Notes: generated by a model not told the origin, from the sequence alone. Shown: positions 9,801 through 19,418, counted from the stretch's first letter. The stretch: DNA of 43,860 bases from Deltaproteobacteria bacterium (GCA_006226375.1 SBHC01000015.1:1-43860), one strand, 5' to 3'. Translations and numbers: made by a program.

Positions 9801-12443
9801 ACGGTCACGTTGCCCTCTACGTTGCAAACCGGAACTCCCCAAACCCTTGGTATTTGGGCTGACCATGACTTCAAGATTGCAGAAACAACCGAGACCGATA
9901 ACATCAAGTCATCTTTGCTTACCATCGTGTCTACCATCTCCGACCTTGTGATGGCATCGTTGGCGATAAATCCAACGCAAACGTCGGGCTCCAAGAACCT
10001 CGTTACTGTCGAGTATCGCATCCAAAACGTTGGAACGCAGGACGCTGTGGGTTTTGATGTCTCTTTTTACTACGGCGATACAGACCAGCCTCAGTCCCTT
10101 GTTTTGCTCGGCACCGACTCCATTCGCCGGGTGGATGCGCAGACCACGGACAGCAAGAGGAGCCTTTCCCTCACTTTGCCTGCGAGTGTTAAGAATGGCG
10201 AGCGCTTTGTTCATTTCTGGATTGACTCCAAAGTGGTCATCAATGAGAAAGATGAAACCAACAACAGAGGCTCAACCAAGCTCTCTTTGACGGGACTTCC
10301 GAACCTCCAGGTTTCAACGTACACCGTTCAACCTCTTACTCAAGATCAGGGCAAGGATATCCAGTTCACGTATCGCATCTACAACGCTGGAGTGACTCAG
10401 TCGGAAGAGACCACCGTCCAGATTGCTTTGGTCCAAGGAACCTACACCAAGGTCCTTTGGCAAGAGAAGGCAAGCGCTCTTGACTCACAAGCGTTTGACC
10501 CTTCCACGGGGAACAAAACGATGACCTTGCGTCTTCCACAAGGGTTGCCAGCCGGTACCTATGATTTAACCTTTTCGGTAGACCCCGACAACAAGATCAA
10601 AGAGCTGCTGGAGACCGACAACGCTAAAAAAGTGAGCTTTGTGGTCAAGCCTGGAAAGCCTGACCTTAAGCCTGTCGCTGTCTCTGTCCAGCCGAACCAG
10701 CAAAAAGCGACACAGTCTGTTACGGTGGATTACAAGATTCAGAATCTGATGAAGACCGATGCTGCGAGCTTTCGAGTCGGGCTTTATTTTTCTGCGGATG
10801 CTCAGTTTGACTCCTCGGACACCTTAATGCACACCTTCAATGTCTCTGGGATCAAAGGTGAACAAGAAGCGCAAGGGAAGGAAACGTTTACCCTACCAAG
10901 CACCCTGGTGGGTGGAAAAGGTGCGCTCTTTTTGGTCGTCAACGATGACAAGAAGCTATTGGAGTTGGATGACACCAACAACGCCTTGAGCACTGCACTT
11001 GAGGTGTATGTGGACAAGGACAAAGATGGGGTTTACAGCGATACCGATTGCAACGACAACGACAACACGGTGTATCCTGGAGCCCCAGAGTTGTGTGATG
11101 GCAAAGACAACAACTGCAACCAAAAGATCGACGATGATCCCCGCTGCGTCTGCAAAACGACCGACCCGCCTCGGCCTTGCTACTCCGGCGGAAACGAATG
11201 CCAAAAGCAACAAGATGGTTCCTACCAATGCCAGGGTCTCTGCAAACCAGGAAAACAAAGCTGTATCGGAGGTCAATGGGGGAATTGTGTCGGAGAAACC
11301 AAACCCGAGCAAGAACTCTGTGATGGGAAGGACAACAACTGCGACGGAAAAGTGGATGAGAACCTGACCCGTCAATGCTTCTCCGGCAAAGCAGGTTGCA
11401 CGTTGTTTCAGGATGGCTTTTACCGATGTGACGGGCCCTGTCGAGCTGGCTTGCAGAACTGTAGCAACGGTGCTTGGGGCGTTTGCGTCGGTGACACGAC
11501 GCCCACACAAGAAGTGTGCGACGGAAAAGACAACGACTGCGACGGTCAGGTGGACAACCAGGTCGCCTCGTCCCAATCTTTGGAGCGACCGTGCCAATCG
11601 TCCTGTGGACCGGGCGTTGAGGTTTGTTTGCAAACGGGACAATGGGGGGCTTGTGTACCGGCTCAGCCCTGTGAAAGAAACCCCGACGGTCCCTCGGACG
11701 GCGGCTCTAGCGATGGTCCTCCTCCAGACGCCGATTGCTACCTGTTGGGTTGTCCTTTGGACCAAATCTGCCAAAAAGGACAATGCGTCAACGACCCTTG
11801 TCGGGGAGTGCAATGCAACAACGATGAGTTTTGCCGAGAGGGTTCTTGCGTTCTCTCTTGCAACTGCACCTCCTGCCAGAAGGGAGAGGTTTGTGTGAAT
11901 GGCTCCTGCAAGTCGGACCCATGTGCCGGCGTTTCTTGTTCCTCCGGTGAAGTTTGTGACCCACAAACAAGCAACTGTGTAGAGGATCGCTGTGCCACGG
12001 TAAATTGTGGGGTGGGGCAAGTCTGCAAGAGCGGTACATGTGTCGATGACCCATGCACCTACATCAACTGTCCCCAAGGGCAAGTTTGTCGAAACGGTCA
12101 ATGTGTGGGCAGCAATTGTCCCACGGAGAGCGCGGAAGAAGAACCGGCTGTCACGGAGTCTATCTCTGAGTCGGCACCGAAGGAATTTACCCAAGATGCC
12201 GGAGTCACGAAACCAGAGGAGCCGACATCCGCTGTGGAAGATGAACCCGCTGCTGAGACCACTTCTGTGGTAGACAAAAACAACACTCCCGAACCTGCTG
12301 TGAACACAGAGCTTCCCCCCGTTCCTGAAGGGTGTGGCTGCCAGCAGCAACCGAACGCTCCGTTGTTTTGGATGTTGCTTATGATGGCCATCGGATGGGC
12401 CGGCGTTCGACGATGGAAAATCAAGGGTCGTTTGGCTGACTAG
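6885..12443 (+). CDS. Giant surface protein: 11 CARDB repeats, MopE-type motifs, Cys-rich stalk, C-terminal anchor
   Basis: 1852 aa from the ATG at 6885, preceded by GGAGG with 5 nt spacing; the frame is open from a GTG at 6831 that lacks a spaced binding site. Order: signal peptide (1-31); 11 CARDB (APHP-like) beta-sandwich repeats, about residues 33-1375, each ending in an ETNN/ETDN-type motif; three MopE-type motifs (LCDGKDNNC, VCDGKDNDC) in a Cys-rich stretch, about 1375-1590; a second Cys-rich array with CxxGQVCxxGxCVDDPC units, about 1615-1750; an acidic Glu/Pro/Thr/Ser linker; and a tail with Cys1817/Cys1819, a helix and Arg-Arg. CARDB domains usually mediate adhesion or spacing. MopE itself binds copper, but metal binding is not shown for these short motifs. 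It is probably a long rod displayed on the cell surface. Its 3' end faces the 2313-aa lipoprotein. Confidence 0.88.
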   Translation: MFRLSSVFSTLGWGFGLWLLGCGVSASVYAQANLVMKSWTADLNTAQGAGTPVTFTFEVENKGNKAAGAFDVAFYYGDSTSFSNLTLFATYKVTSLDAGKTTGRVTVVGNLPSNVAWGVRALHYYIDPTRVVPETSDGDNYSNTAPRYSRRITITGLPDIQVEAVRVVPTDQVPNGTIQVGYRLYNAGYSRVTTYFDTYFYDSVDNRFQSTTDKYLGQYQRLSSLNARTHWPSSTGYSYRTFKVPANAAVGDRYVVVRSDATSRIVNEISETNNYGYLQYKVVSQKPELSLTLFSAATTVNGYNEQRTITYTAKNSGTAASGDFNISFYYGNSTSTSGLVLLGTTTVKSLDPGKDTGRVGYTITMPDASVYGTRYLHYFVDSGGKVSEINETNNRSYRAISVRGLPNLQVTALSAAPTTQVPSGELRMNFTVSNWNKTGATRNTVETTLRFYYSADASLNTRVDTYIGQLNIPAIWTGKSYSGAYTVKLPNNAAVGARYIFAYADIANKQRESVENDNFKSTPVTVGRAIGDLEMATWNAPATSDGAGKVVPIAFTIRNRGNADTTPHSVAFHYGDSTTRSGLALLGTAQVPTLRAGQTHQATINVTLPGVVLLGKRAIHYTIDNKAEVSESSETNNVGSRTLTITGKPNLQVEALSVTPLQQTAGGDVRVVYRVVNKGLSRASANTQAQVYVSNDATLTPADTALRTLPVTPLAVGETYPQGQPGTVSVTLPSNLGVGKVYVGVLADQLDAVDETSETDNGKSVEVAIVANVPDLTVGTWSIQPTTATGSGDAVSVTFTVKNTGKADAGAFSVAFFYGDTTARTNLSLLGQANVAGLKAGATSASATVSLTLPKEVLTGQRYVHLSIDPSDQVGEFTESNNNAFLPLTLTGKPNLKIDTYSVSPSQQVPGGKVTITYRVTNDGKTKVGATKLGVYLSADSNIDAKDTLLASMTLPALDSGASHPASGLLTLTVTLPSTLQTGTPQTLGIWADHDFKIAETTETDNIKSSLLTIVSTISDLVMASLAINPTQTSGSKNLVTVEYRIQNVGTQDAVGFDVSFYYGDTDQPQSLVLLGTDSIRRVDAQTTDSKRSLSLTLPASVKNGERFVHFWIDSKVVINEKDETNNRGSTKLSLTGLPNLQVSTYTVQPLTQDQGKDIQFTYRIYNAGVTQSEETTVQIALVQGTYTKVLWQEKASALDSQAFDPSTGNKTMTLRLPQGLPAGTYDLTFSVDPDNKIKELLETDNAKKVSFVVKPGKPDLKPVAVSVQPNQQKATQSVTVDYKIQNLMKTDAASFRVGLYFSADAQFDSSDTLMHTFNVSGIKGEQEAQGKETFTLPSTLVGGKGALFLVVNDDKKLLELDDTNNALSTALEVYVDKDKDGVYSDTDCNDNDNTVYPGAPELCDGKDNNCNQKIDDDPRCVCKTTDPPRPCYSGGNECQKQQDGSYQCQGLCKPGKQSCIGGQWGNCVGETKPEQELCDGKDNNCDGKVDENLTRQCFSGKAGCTLFQDGFYRCDGPCRAGLQNCSNGAWGVCVGDTTPTQEVCDGKDNDCDGQVDNQVASSQSLERPCQSSCGPGVEVCLQTGQWGACVPAQPCERNPDGPSDGGSSDGPPPDADCYLLGCPLDQICQKGQCVNDPCRGVQCNNDEFCREGSCVLSCNCTSCQKGEVCVNGSCKSDPCAGVSCSSGEVCDPQTSNCVEDRCATVNCGVGQVCKSGTCVDDPCTYINCPQGQVCRNGQCVGSNCPTESAEEEPAVTESISESAPKEFTQDAGVTKPEEPTSAVEDEPAAETTSVVDKNNTPEPAVNTELPPVPEGCGCQQQPNAPLFWMLLMMAIGWAGVRRWKIKGRLAD
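6963..10650 (+). repeat. Five tandem two-domain CARDB super-repeats (about 735 bp period)
   Basis: Odd-numbered CARDB units carry a (Y/F)YGDST...LLG signature. Even-numbered units instead carry a YxSADxxxxxxDT signature preceded by NLQV or NLKI. The types alternate strictly through units 1-10; unit 11 is of the even type. The period is about 770 bp for the first pair and about 730-735 bp for later ones. The array therefore probably grew by duplicating a pair rather than a single domain. Confidence 0.75.
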
Positions 12444-12476
12444 AGTGTGTTGTTACTATAGCTATCAGGTTGGTTC

Positions 12477-15400
12477 TTAGGGTGTGCACTTGTTGCTGGT
12501 GCATTTGAGGGAAGGTTGGCATTGTGTCGAGCTTATGCAGGAGTGACCTTGGGGTTTGTAGTGAACGCAGGTGCTGCGGGCGCAGACCTTCATGGTGATT
12601 TTGTATTCATTCTCCAAGATGGTATCGAGAATCGAATACAAGGAGACCAGCTCATCCAGAGGGGACTTGGAGGACTGAGCACCAAAAAACTCGTTGTTGA
12701 TGTTTCTGTAGGTTGCTTTGGATTGGTGTGTTACTCGAAGGTAATAGGTTCCTGCTGAGAGGCCTTTGCGTTCGATGGAACGAGGAAGACCTCGCAAAGG
12801 ACTGGAGCTGGCATTCAGCTGAATCTGGTTGGCATCGTATAGCTCCAACAACAACAGAGGCGATGTTTTGGAGTTATCTTTTTTTAACTCGATGGTTAAG
12901 GTCTCATGGAGATCCAGGCCGACAGGCAGGGTGAACTTGTAGTAGTCTTCGTCCTTGAGCAAGCTGCGAAGCTTTCCGAAGGTTGTGCTTGGGGGAGCAG
13001 GTATGGGGTTGGCCTGTGCAAACGAGTCATTGGCGACACTGTTGCTCTCCTTAAACTCATTCCAGGCGACACATTGACTCTCTTCACACACCTGCCCTGT
13101 GCTGCAATCTCCATCGGATTGGCAGGCGGTAGGAATGACTCCCGCGGCGCATTTTCCCTGCTGGCATTGAAGCCCATGTTTGCACTGTTCGGTGGATGTG
13201 CAAGTCGTTCCCGCTGTCAGGCGACTTACGCAGGTTTGTCCTGTGCTACAGAACAGCCCGCCAGCGCATCCGGTCAACGCATCACAGGAGGAGCCCTGTG
13301 TGGGCAAGGTCTTAAGCCCAATGTTGAGTTTGTAATTGCCGTCGAAGAAGGTCATCGTTCCAGGACGTCGAAGCTGAACGTAATAGGTTCCTTTCTTTAA
13401 GGTCGTGAACGTTGCAACCTTCGGATAACCCGTAAACCCAGTTCGAGCCACCAGCATTCTTTGTTGGCTGTTGTAAACCACCATCTGCAAGTCTGGTGCT
13501 GTCCCTGGTCCCAAGTCGTTGAACTCAATACGTAGCTCTTCTCCAGTTTTGAGATCTCGTGGGAGGGTGAAGGAATAGGTGTCTTGATCTCCTCGAGTCA
13601 GGCTGCCCTGGCTGTCCAGGTAGAGAGAGCCTCGCACCATCAAGGGAAAGTTGGTTCCAAGTGCTTGGGCTTTGGCGAAGCTGCCGTCGTTTTCAACACC
13701 TTCATCTGTTGTCGAGCCAACATAAGCACAGACTCCATTCAAACAACCCAAAGCACTCCGACAGTCCAAAGAGGATGTGCAAGGCTTGCCTTCATCGATA
13801 CGGCTGGTGACGCAACGATTGGAGATACACCGCATTCCATTTTTGCAGAGCATCACAGAGGGGATGCAAAGCTCTCCTTCTTCCTGGGTTTCTTTTCGGC
13901 ACATGGTTGCAATGCTCAACGTGACGCACTGAAATCCAGGTTTGCACGATACAGCTACGCCAGCGTTGATGAGCTGTTTGTTGTCCAAGCCGTTGATACA
14001 CAACCGACTGCACTGTCCGGCGATGCATTTGAATGGGGTGTTGCAGTGGGAGTCGGTGTTGCACGTGTCTCCTTCTTTCCTGTGGCGTTGGGACACGGCT
14101 ACAGGTTTGCATTGGTTGGTCTGTGAGTCACATTCAAATCCGACTCCACAGTCGTTAAAATTGTCGCAGTAGGTACCTTCTTGAATGGTGACACAAACTT
14201 CTGCGCTCACATTTTGCGAGGAGCGAGCCTGTCGTGTTGCGCATTGGGTGTCTTCTTCACAGAAGGCTACAGAGGCGAGCAGCGGGATGCAAGGTTGTGT
14301 GCATCGATACTCCTGTTGACTGACTCGTGTGCATCGCAAGTTACCAAGGCAATGGTTGGAGCCGTCGCAGGTTTCTCCGTTCCGACGCAGAGCCGTTTGG
14401 CATCGGTGAACCCCAGATGTCCCCACCTCCACACATCGGAGCGGCGCCACACACGGAGCCGTAGGAGAGCAGATGTCTCCCAGCTTCTTTTGGGGTTTTA
14501 TGCACCTGGATTTTACGCATCGTAGCCCGGCGTCACAGCAGGTTAATTGAAACAGGGAGCAGAAGGGGGAGTCGTTGCAGAATTCACCTTCTTTTTGTGG
14601 AAGTGGACACACCAATGGTAACGACAGGGTTCCCCCAAACATCGCGACAACATCGAGTTGGCTGCACTTCAACCCGGAAGGACATGTCTCACCGAACAAA
14701 CAAGGGCGACGACACACCGAGTCGAGGCACTCCAAACCAGGCGAACAAAGCTGGGATAGCTTGTTGCAGGGTTCTCCTTCTTTTTGTTGGGCGTTGGGTT
14801 TGCAATAGGTGATGGTGGAGTTGATGGCGGTGCAATTGGAGCCAGAGGGGCAGGGCGAAGCTTGGTTCGGGTTGCACTGACGAAAACAGTATGTTGGAGA
14901 CGATGACTGATTGTCATGGGACAAACAAACCAGCCCCGACTGGCAAGCGATAACGCTGTTGCAGGGCGCAAACTCCGGCTGCTTCGACTGGCTACAAAAT
15001 CCTGTTGTGCCCGAAGGAATGCAGGAACTCCCCGAAGGACAGGGACTGGTCTGTTTGGGATCGCACACTCTCACGCAAATCTTTTGGGAGCCTGCGCTCA
15101 TGCACTGGAGCCCTACGCCACACCGGACGAGTGGGTTGGTACAATTTTGTCCTTCAGTTAGCCCGCTGGTTAGTTTCCGGCAAGCCTTTTGGTAACATGC
15201 AAAACCACTTCCAAGCTTGGTACAGTCGGCGTCGGTATCACAAGGAAGGAAGCACCGAGAGCCAGCTTTGTATTCGGAGCTGTTGGCTCTGCACTGCAAT
15301 CCATTCACACATTGCAACAGAGAGGGTCCTGCGACAATTGGGATACCAGGGGTACATGTCTCATGGAGTCCTTCGTTGCCGAGGGTCTGACAGGTTTTTT

Positions 15401-18400
15401 TCAGCGTTGCTCCATCTTCTGTCACCCCATTCACGCATTGCGACAAAGAAGGACAGGACGACTGGCTGCAATCGCTTGCGCACAAGTTGGTGCTCATACA
15501 TACGAAGCCTGTATCGCAAACGGTCCGGAACCGTTGGCCACAGGTCTCGTGCTCCTTGGAATCCGAGATCTCTTTGCAATAAAAGTGTTGGGCAGCATCA
15601 TTGGCCCTTCGACACTGTTCGGTTTTAGCGCATGTTTTGGAGAGTCCACACAGTCGTTTGCACTGAGCTCCAACGCCATTGTTGTTGAGGCGACACGACG
15701 AACCCAATCCACAGTCTCCGCTACCAAGCTGACAGGGCTCTTCTTCCTTCTTTGTTCCAATGGCTTTGCAGTAGTGACGTTGTGTGTTTGTACCCCAAGG
15801 TTCACACTTGTAGTTTGCCTTGCAGGAGGAGCTTTGTTGGGGGTTGCAGGCCGATTCGCACCACATGTCTCCTTGAGTTGAGGGCACACAAAGCATCTTG
15901 GGCGCAGTGGAGCCTGGGTTTGCACCACAATGGAGGGAGCCGTTGCAAGGAGAGCCCACGACCGCGTTTGGCCTGTACAGCACACAAACGCCCTGGTTGG
16001 GCGTCGAGGTGCCACCCATTTCGCAGGAATAGCCTGTGGGGCATGAACTCTGTTGGGAGCAGGTCTTCATGCAGTAGGAGCCAGGAAGCACCGTTCCGAC
16101 GGGTTGGGTGAGGGCTACACACTGAAGTCCTGTTGTACATGAGCCACCACCCTGACAGCTCTCTCCCTCCTGTTTTCGAGTTGTGGCTTGTTTGGGGACA
16201 CAAAATCCAACGGAACATTGGTAGTCTTGTGGACAAAGATGCGTCGTTGTTGTTGTTGTGTTTGAGACACTTCCATCCAGGGCATCCCTCGCATCACATT
16301 GGCGTCGGCATCGACCCACGCCGCCATCCATGACCAGGCTTCCGCCAAAGAAGCTCAAGCGAAAGTAAAAGTTAAGGTTGAGGATGTTGGCCCTTAACCT
16401 GTTGTCCAATTGGACGGACACACAAGTCAGGCCGTCCTGGCATTGCAAACCTCCCGAGTCCAGGCAAAGTTGTCCCTCTCGTTGGCTCTTTTCGGGAGGC
16501 TGGGCCTGGCAAAACGCTGTGCTTGGGTCCACTGAAATACAAACATGTTGGTCATTGCAGTTGTCGTTGGGACCAAACGTACAAAGGTCACCCTTGCAAT
16601 AGGCTACGCCGTAGCGAACAGCCTCGCACGACTTGTAACGCTGGGCGGGGCATGCGTTGGAGGAGCCTGGAGGACAAACTTGACGACACCGGCCTTTCAG
16701 GCACCACAAGCCTTTCTTGCAGTGGAGAGCTTGGGATGAGTTGGGTCCTTCATCGCCCAATGCGTTGAAATTCCCCAACACATCTTGGTTGACACATAGC
16801 TCTTGTTCATTCCGGGTGCCTTCTGGCTTGCAAACACTTCCTCCCGGTAGAGTTTCACACACCATTCCATTGGGACAGCCGTTGGTTTGGTTGGGGTTGC
16901 ATGTTTGGAAACAGTAGGCTTGTTCCAGTCCATAAGGCAGGCAGGTCGCATTGGAACTGCAGGGCTTTAGCACTGGGTGACACGGTGCACCCAAAGGCTG
17001 AGAGGTCCCGGCTTTGCAGTAGCCAAATCCTTGGGAGTTCTTTGCACAGGAACTTCCTGACGCGCAGGCTCCCGGCGTTCCCGATTGGCAGGGTTTGAGA
17101 CAGAGTTTGTCGCCTTGGAGGGGCTGACAGCTTAAGCCGCTGGCGCACGCGGTAAGGTTGGACCCACAAGGTTCGCCTTCTTGAATAATCCGGAACCCTT
17201 TGCGGCAAACTCCCTGAAACCCTTGAACGGGTTGGCACCCAAACCCTGGAAGACAGGAGGTTGAGCTTCGGGTGTCACATTCGGGTTCACAAACGGCCCC
17301 TCCTGTGGATGCAAAGCAAAGCAAACCTTGTTGGCATCGTTGGGTGAGTCCATTGCACGTTTCGCCCGACTTTTGCGTAGGGTTTGGCAAGCAAACGTTG
17401 TTGTTTCCTAGCTGAGAGCATGTTTCGTTGGTTCCACAGGTTGTTGTGGAGTTGCAACTCTTAAGGCAGAACGAAAGGCTTGCACTTGATGTTTGTGGGT
17501 CTGAGGCACAGGCCAGCCCTTGGACGCAAAACTTTTGTCCATCGCAAACCTGACCTTGGGTTTGGGTTGGCGTGATACAGCCTCCAAAGCGGCATTCTTC
17601 TCCAGCTTGGCAGGCCGTCGGAGTTTGGAGGGCACAGGACGTGCGACAGACACCGCGGACGCAAGTCAGATTGGTGATGCATCGTGAGGTAAACGGATCC
17701 GTTCCACAGCTGTCGCCGAGGGCTTGGGTGCGTTGGGCACAGTAACCCAGTTCCTGACCTGACTCCGTTTCACATACAAGGCCTGAAGGACAGGTTGTTC
17801 CGCCTGTCTTCAGGCAGCTTGGCAAACAGCGGCTCAGGTTCTTTTCTCTGCTGTACACGCAAACAAGTCCGGTGCCGCAGAGGTTCTGAAGGTCGCAGGT
17901 GTCGTTGAGCTTCCGACTTCCTCCTACGCAAGCTCCTACACCGTTGGCGAGAGGCTTGCAGAGAAGGCTTCCACAAATCTGGGGAGAGGACGGTTTGCAA
18001 GAGGGATTGCATTGGCCTTTCTGGCCGAGAGGGCCATAACATTCCAGCCCCGTTTTGCAAACTTCATCAAAGTTGTCGCAACTTTGTCCTTGTGTCTGAA
18101 CCGCTGGAACGCAAACGTCTTCGTTTTTGGCTGAGCGTCGGCATCGAAAGCCCGAGGGGCAGGTGCTCTGTTGGGTCAGATCACACTGTTGATAACAACG
18201 TTGCTCTCCTGCCCGAGCGACACACGACGCCGTGGATGGACAGATCTCATTGGCTCCACCGCAAGTTTCTCCCAGCTTCTTAAGAGTTAAGGCAGAGGGC
18301 TTTTGGCAAATGCCCCCCAGGTGGGATTGGAGCAAGTTGTCCAGGCATTCCTCTGTGTTGAGACAAAAGGGATTGGACTTCACGCCCTGGCGCGGGTCAC

Positions 18401-19418
18401 ACAACGTGGCACACTTTCCCAAGTAACAAATCAGGCCTGTGTCACCGTCGCAGAATTCTGTCGCCCGTTGCAACGAACAGGCTTCGCCCTTTTGTTTGGT
18501 TCCTTGTTTTCGCTGGTCACGGGGCAAAGGCTGACAATATCCAGGCGGGTAGGCTGAGGAGAATTGGCAGTAGGAGCCCACTTGGCATGTTGAGCCAGCG
18601 ACGACTCCTTTGGCGGGGTCACAGGTCTCTGCGCACTCTTCACCGGGAGCCAACCGATAACAGCCTGTATCTTTGGGTGTGGCCTCGGGTGCTAGATCCG
18701 GCGAAGGTCTTCCCCCGTCGGTTGCATCCTGAGTTTGCGGCTCTGGCCCCACCTCATCTTGGGTTGGTTCGGGAGTCTCGGGAGCGACGCATGCTCCGTT
18801 CCAGGCCACACATTTGCCTTCCTGCCGACAAACCTTGCTGTCAGCACAATCTTCATTGGATTGGGCGAGGCACTGATTGCCTTTACGAGAGCAGGTGCCG
18901 CTGTCCTTACACTCCTGGCTGTTTTTGCATACTTGGTCGGTGATGACGCATCGGCCGTCCTCAAACAAGCATTGTTTGTTTTGGGTGCATAGCTCAGAGC
19001 GTTCGCAGTCTTTGTTCGTTTGAACAGCGCATTGAAAGCGGTTGAGATCCAGGGAGCAAAGCCCTTCTTGGGTACAGGCTGGTTGCGACTCACAGTATCC
19101 TTTGGTGATGGGTACACAGAGACCTTTGCGTGCCAAGCATCGGCCCGATAGCTGGCATTGGGATGACTTGCGACAGTCCTCATCGCTTGTTGCAATACAG
19201 CGTCCTTGTTGTGCTGTGCATTCTCCGTTGAGGCGGCAAGTTTCAGAGGGCTTACAATCGGCGTCTGTTGCTGCGACACATTGGTTGTCTTGTGCGCTAC
19301 AAAGGCCCATATTGCGACAACTCTGGCTGAGGCGACAGTTCCCATCTCCAGGCGGAGCGCAGTGGTAAAAGAGTCCACAACCAACAAGACAAACCAACAA
19401 CAGACGAAACGTACTCAT
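12477..19418 (-). CDS. Giant Cys-rich lipoprotein with two PPC domains
   Basis: 2313 aa from the ATG at 19418 (GAGG, 5 nt spacing). The N-terminus STFRLLLVCLVGCGLFYHC fits a lipoprotein signal, with lipidation possible at the Cys of LVGC or of FYHC. Residues about 30-220 hold eight short Cys repeats of the type DCxxSxxCxxxGxCxxxxGxC. After a Pro/Glu/Asp linker comes a very long array of Cys-rich units of about 50-60 aa (GExC...CxxGLxC...C...CPxGxxC...GxC), each probably disulfide-stapled. Near the C-terminus are two PPC-type beta domains: DTYSFTLPRDL...GTYYVQLRRPG (about 1905-2010) and YYKFTLPVGLDL...GTYYLRVTHQS (about 2125-2245). No catalytic domain is visible. It likely stands on the outer membrane as a surface stalk. 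It ends 33 bp from the convergent CARDB gene. Confidence 0.88.
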   Translation of the reverse strand: MSTFRLLLVCLVGCGLFYHCAPPGDGNCRLSQSCRNMGLCSAQDNQCVAATDADCKPSETCRLNGECTAQQGRCIATSDEDCRKSSQCQLSGRCLARKGLCVPITKGYCESQPACTQEGLCSLDLNRFQCAVQTNKDCERSELCTQNKQCLFEDGRCVITDQVCKNSQECKDSGTCSRKGNQCLAQSNEDCADSKVCRQEGKCVAWNGACVAPETPEPTQDEVGPEPQTQDATDGGRPSPDLAPEATPKDTGCYRLAPGEECAETCDPAKGVVAGSTCQVGSYCQFSSAYPPGYCQPLPRDQRKQGTKQKGEACSLQRATEFCDGDTGLICYLGKCATLCDPRQGVKSNPFCLNTEECLDNLLQSHLGGICQKPSALTLKKLGETCGGANEICPSTASCVARAGEQRCYQQCDLTQQSTCPSGFRCRRSAKNEDVCVPAVQTQGQSCDNFDEVCKTGLECYGPLGQKGQCNPSCKPSSPQICGSLLCKPLANGVGACVGGSRKLNDTCDLQNLCGTGLVCVYSREKNLSRCLPSCLKTGGTTCPSGLVCETESGQELGYCAQRTQALGDSCGTDPFTSRCITNLTCVRGVCRTSCALQTPTACQAGEECRFGGCITPTQTQGQVCDGQKFCVQGLACASDPQTSSASLSFCLKSCNSTTTCGTNETCSQLGNNNVCLPNPTQKSGETCNGLTQRCQQGLLCFASTGGAVCEPECDTRSSTSCLPGFGCQPVQGFQGVCRKGFRIIQEGEPCGSNLTACASGLSCQPLQGDKLCLKPCQSGTPGACASGSSCAKNSQGFGYCKAGTSQPLGAPCHPVLKPCSSNATCLPYGLEQAYCFQTCNPNQTNGCPNGMVCETLPGGSVCKPEGTRNEQELCVNQDVLGNFNALGDEGPNSSQALHCKKGLWCLKGRCRQVCPPGSSNACPAQRYKSCEAVRYGVAYCKGDLCTFGPNDNCNDQHVCISVDPSTAFCQAQPPEKSQREGQLCLDSGGLQCQDGLTCVSVQLDNRLRANILNLNFYFRLSFFGGSLVMDGGVGRCRRQCDARDALDGSVSNTTTTTTHLCPQDYQCSVGFCVPKQATTRKQEGESCQGGGSCTTGLQCVALTQPVGTVLPGSYCMKTCSQQSSCPTGYSCEMGGTSTPNQGVCVLYRPNAVVGSPCNGSLHCGANPGSTAPKMLCVPSTQGDMWCESACNPQQSSSCKANYKCEPWGTNTQRHYCKAIGTKKEEEPCQLGSGDCGLGSSCRLNNNGVGAQCKRLCGLSKTCAKTEQCRRANDAAQHFYCKEISDSKEHETCGQRFRTVCDTGFVCMSTNLCASDCSQSSCPSLSQCVNGVTEDGATLKKTCQTLGNEGLHETCTPGIPIVAGPSLLQCVNGLQCRANSSEYKAGSRCFLPCDTDADCTKLGSGFACYQKACRKLTSGLTEGQNCTNPLVRCGVGLQCMSAGSQKICVRVCDPKQTSPCPSGSSCIPSGTTGFCSQSKQPEFAPCNSVIACQSGLVCLSHDNQSSSPTYCFRQCNPNQASPCPSGSNCTAINSTITYCKPNAQQKEGEPCNKLSQLCSPGLECLDSVCRRPCLFGETCPSGLKCSQLDVVAMFGGTLSLPLVCPLPQKEGEFCNDSPFCSLFQLTCCDAGLRCVKSRCIKPQKKLGDICSPTAPCVAPLRCVEVGTSGVHRCQTALRRNGETCDGSNHCLGNLRCTRVSQQEYRCTQPCIPLLASVAFCEEDTQCATRQARSSQNVSAEVCVTIQEGTYCDNFNDCGVGFECDSQTNQCKPVAVSQRHRKEGDTCNTDSHCNTPFKCIAGQCSRLCINGLDNKQLINAGVAVSCKPGFQCVTLSIATMCRKETQEEGELCIPSVMLCKNGMRCISNRCVTSRIDEGKPCTSSLDCRSALGCLNGVCAYVGSTTDEGVENDGSFAKAQALGTNFPLMVRGSLYLDSQGSLTRGDQDTYSFTLPRDLKTGEELRIEFNDLGPGTAPDLQMVVYNSQQRMLVARTGFTGYPKVATFTTLKKGTYYVQLRRPGTMTFFDGNYKLNIGLKTLPTQGSSCDALTGCAGGLFCSTGQTCVSRLTAGTTCTSTEQCKHGLQCQQGKCAAGVIPTACQSDGDCSTGQVCEESQCVAWNEFKESNSVANDSFAQANPIPAPPSTTFGKLRSLLKDEDYYKFTLPVGLDLHETLTIELKKDNSKTSPLLLLELYDANQIQLNASSSPLRGLPRSIERKGLSAGTYYLRVTHQSKATYRNINNEFFGAQSSKSPLDELVSLYSILDTILENEYKITMKVCARSTCVHYKPQGHSCISSTQCQPSLKCTSNKCTP

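Noticed and set aside
10956-12350. 464-aa minus-strand open frame opposite the CARDB/MopE protein
   Set aside because: Shadow frame caused by codon bias and the Cys-rich repeats; no start signal and no recognisable domain.
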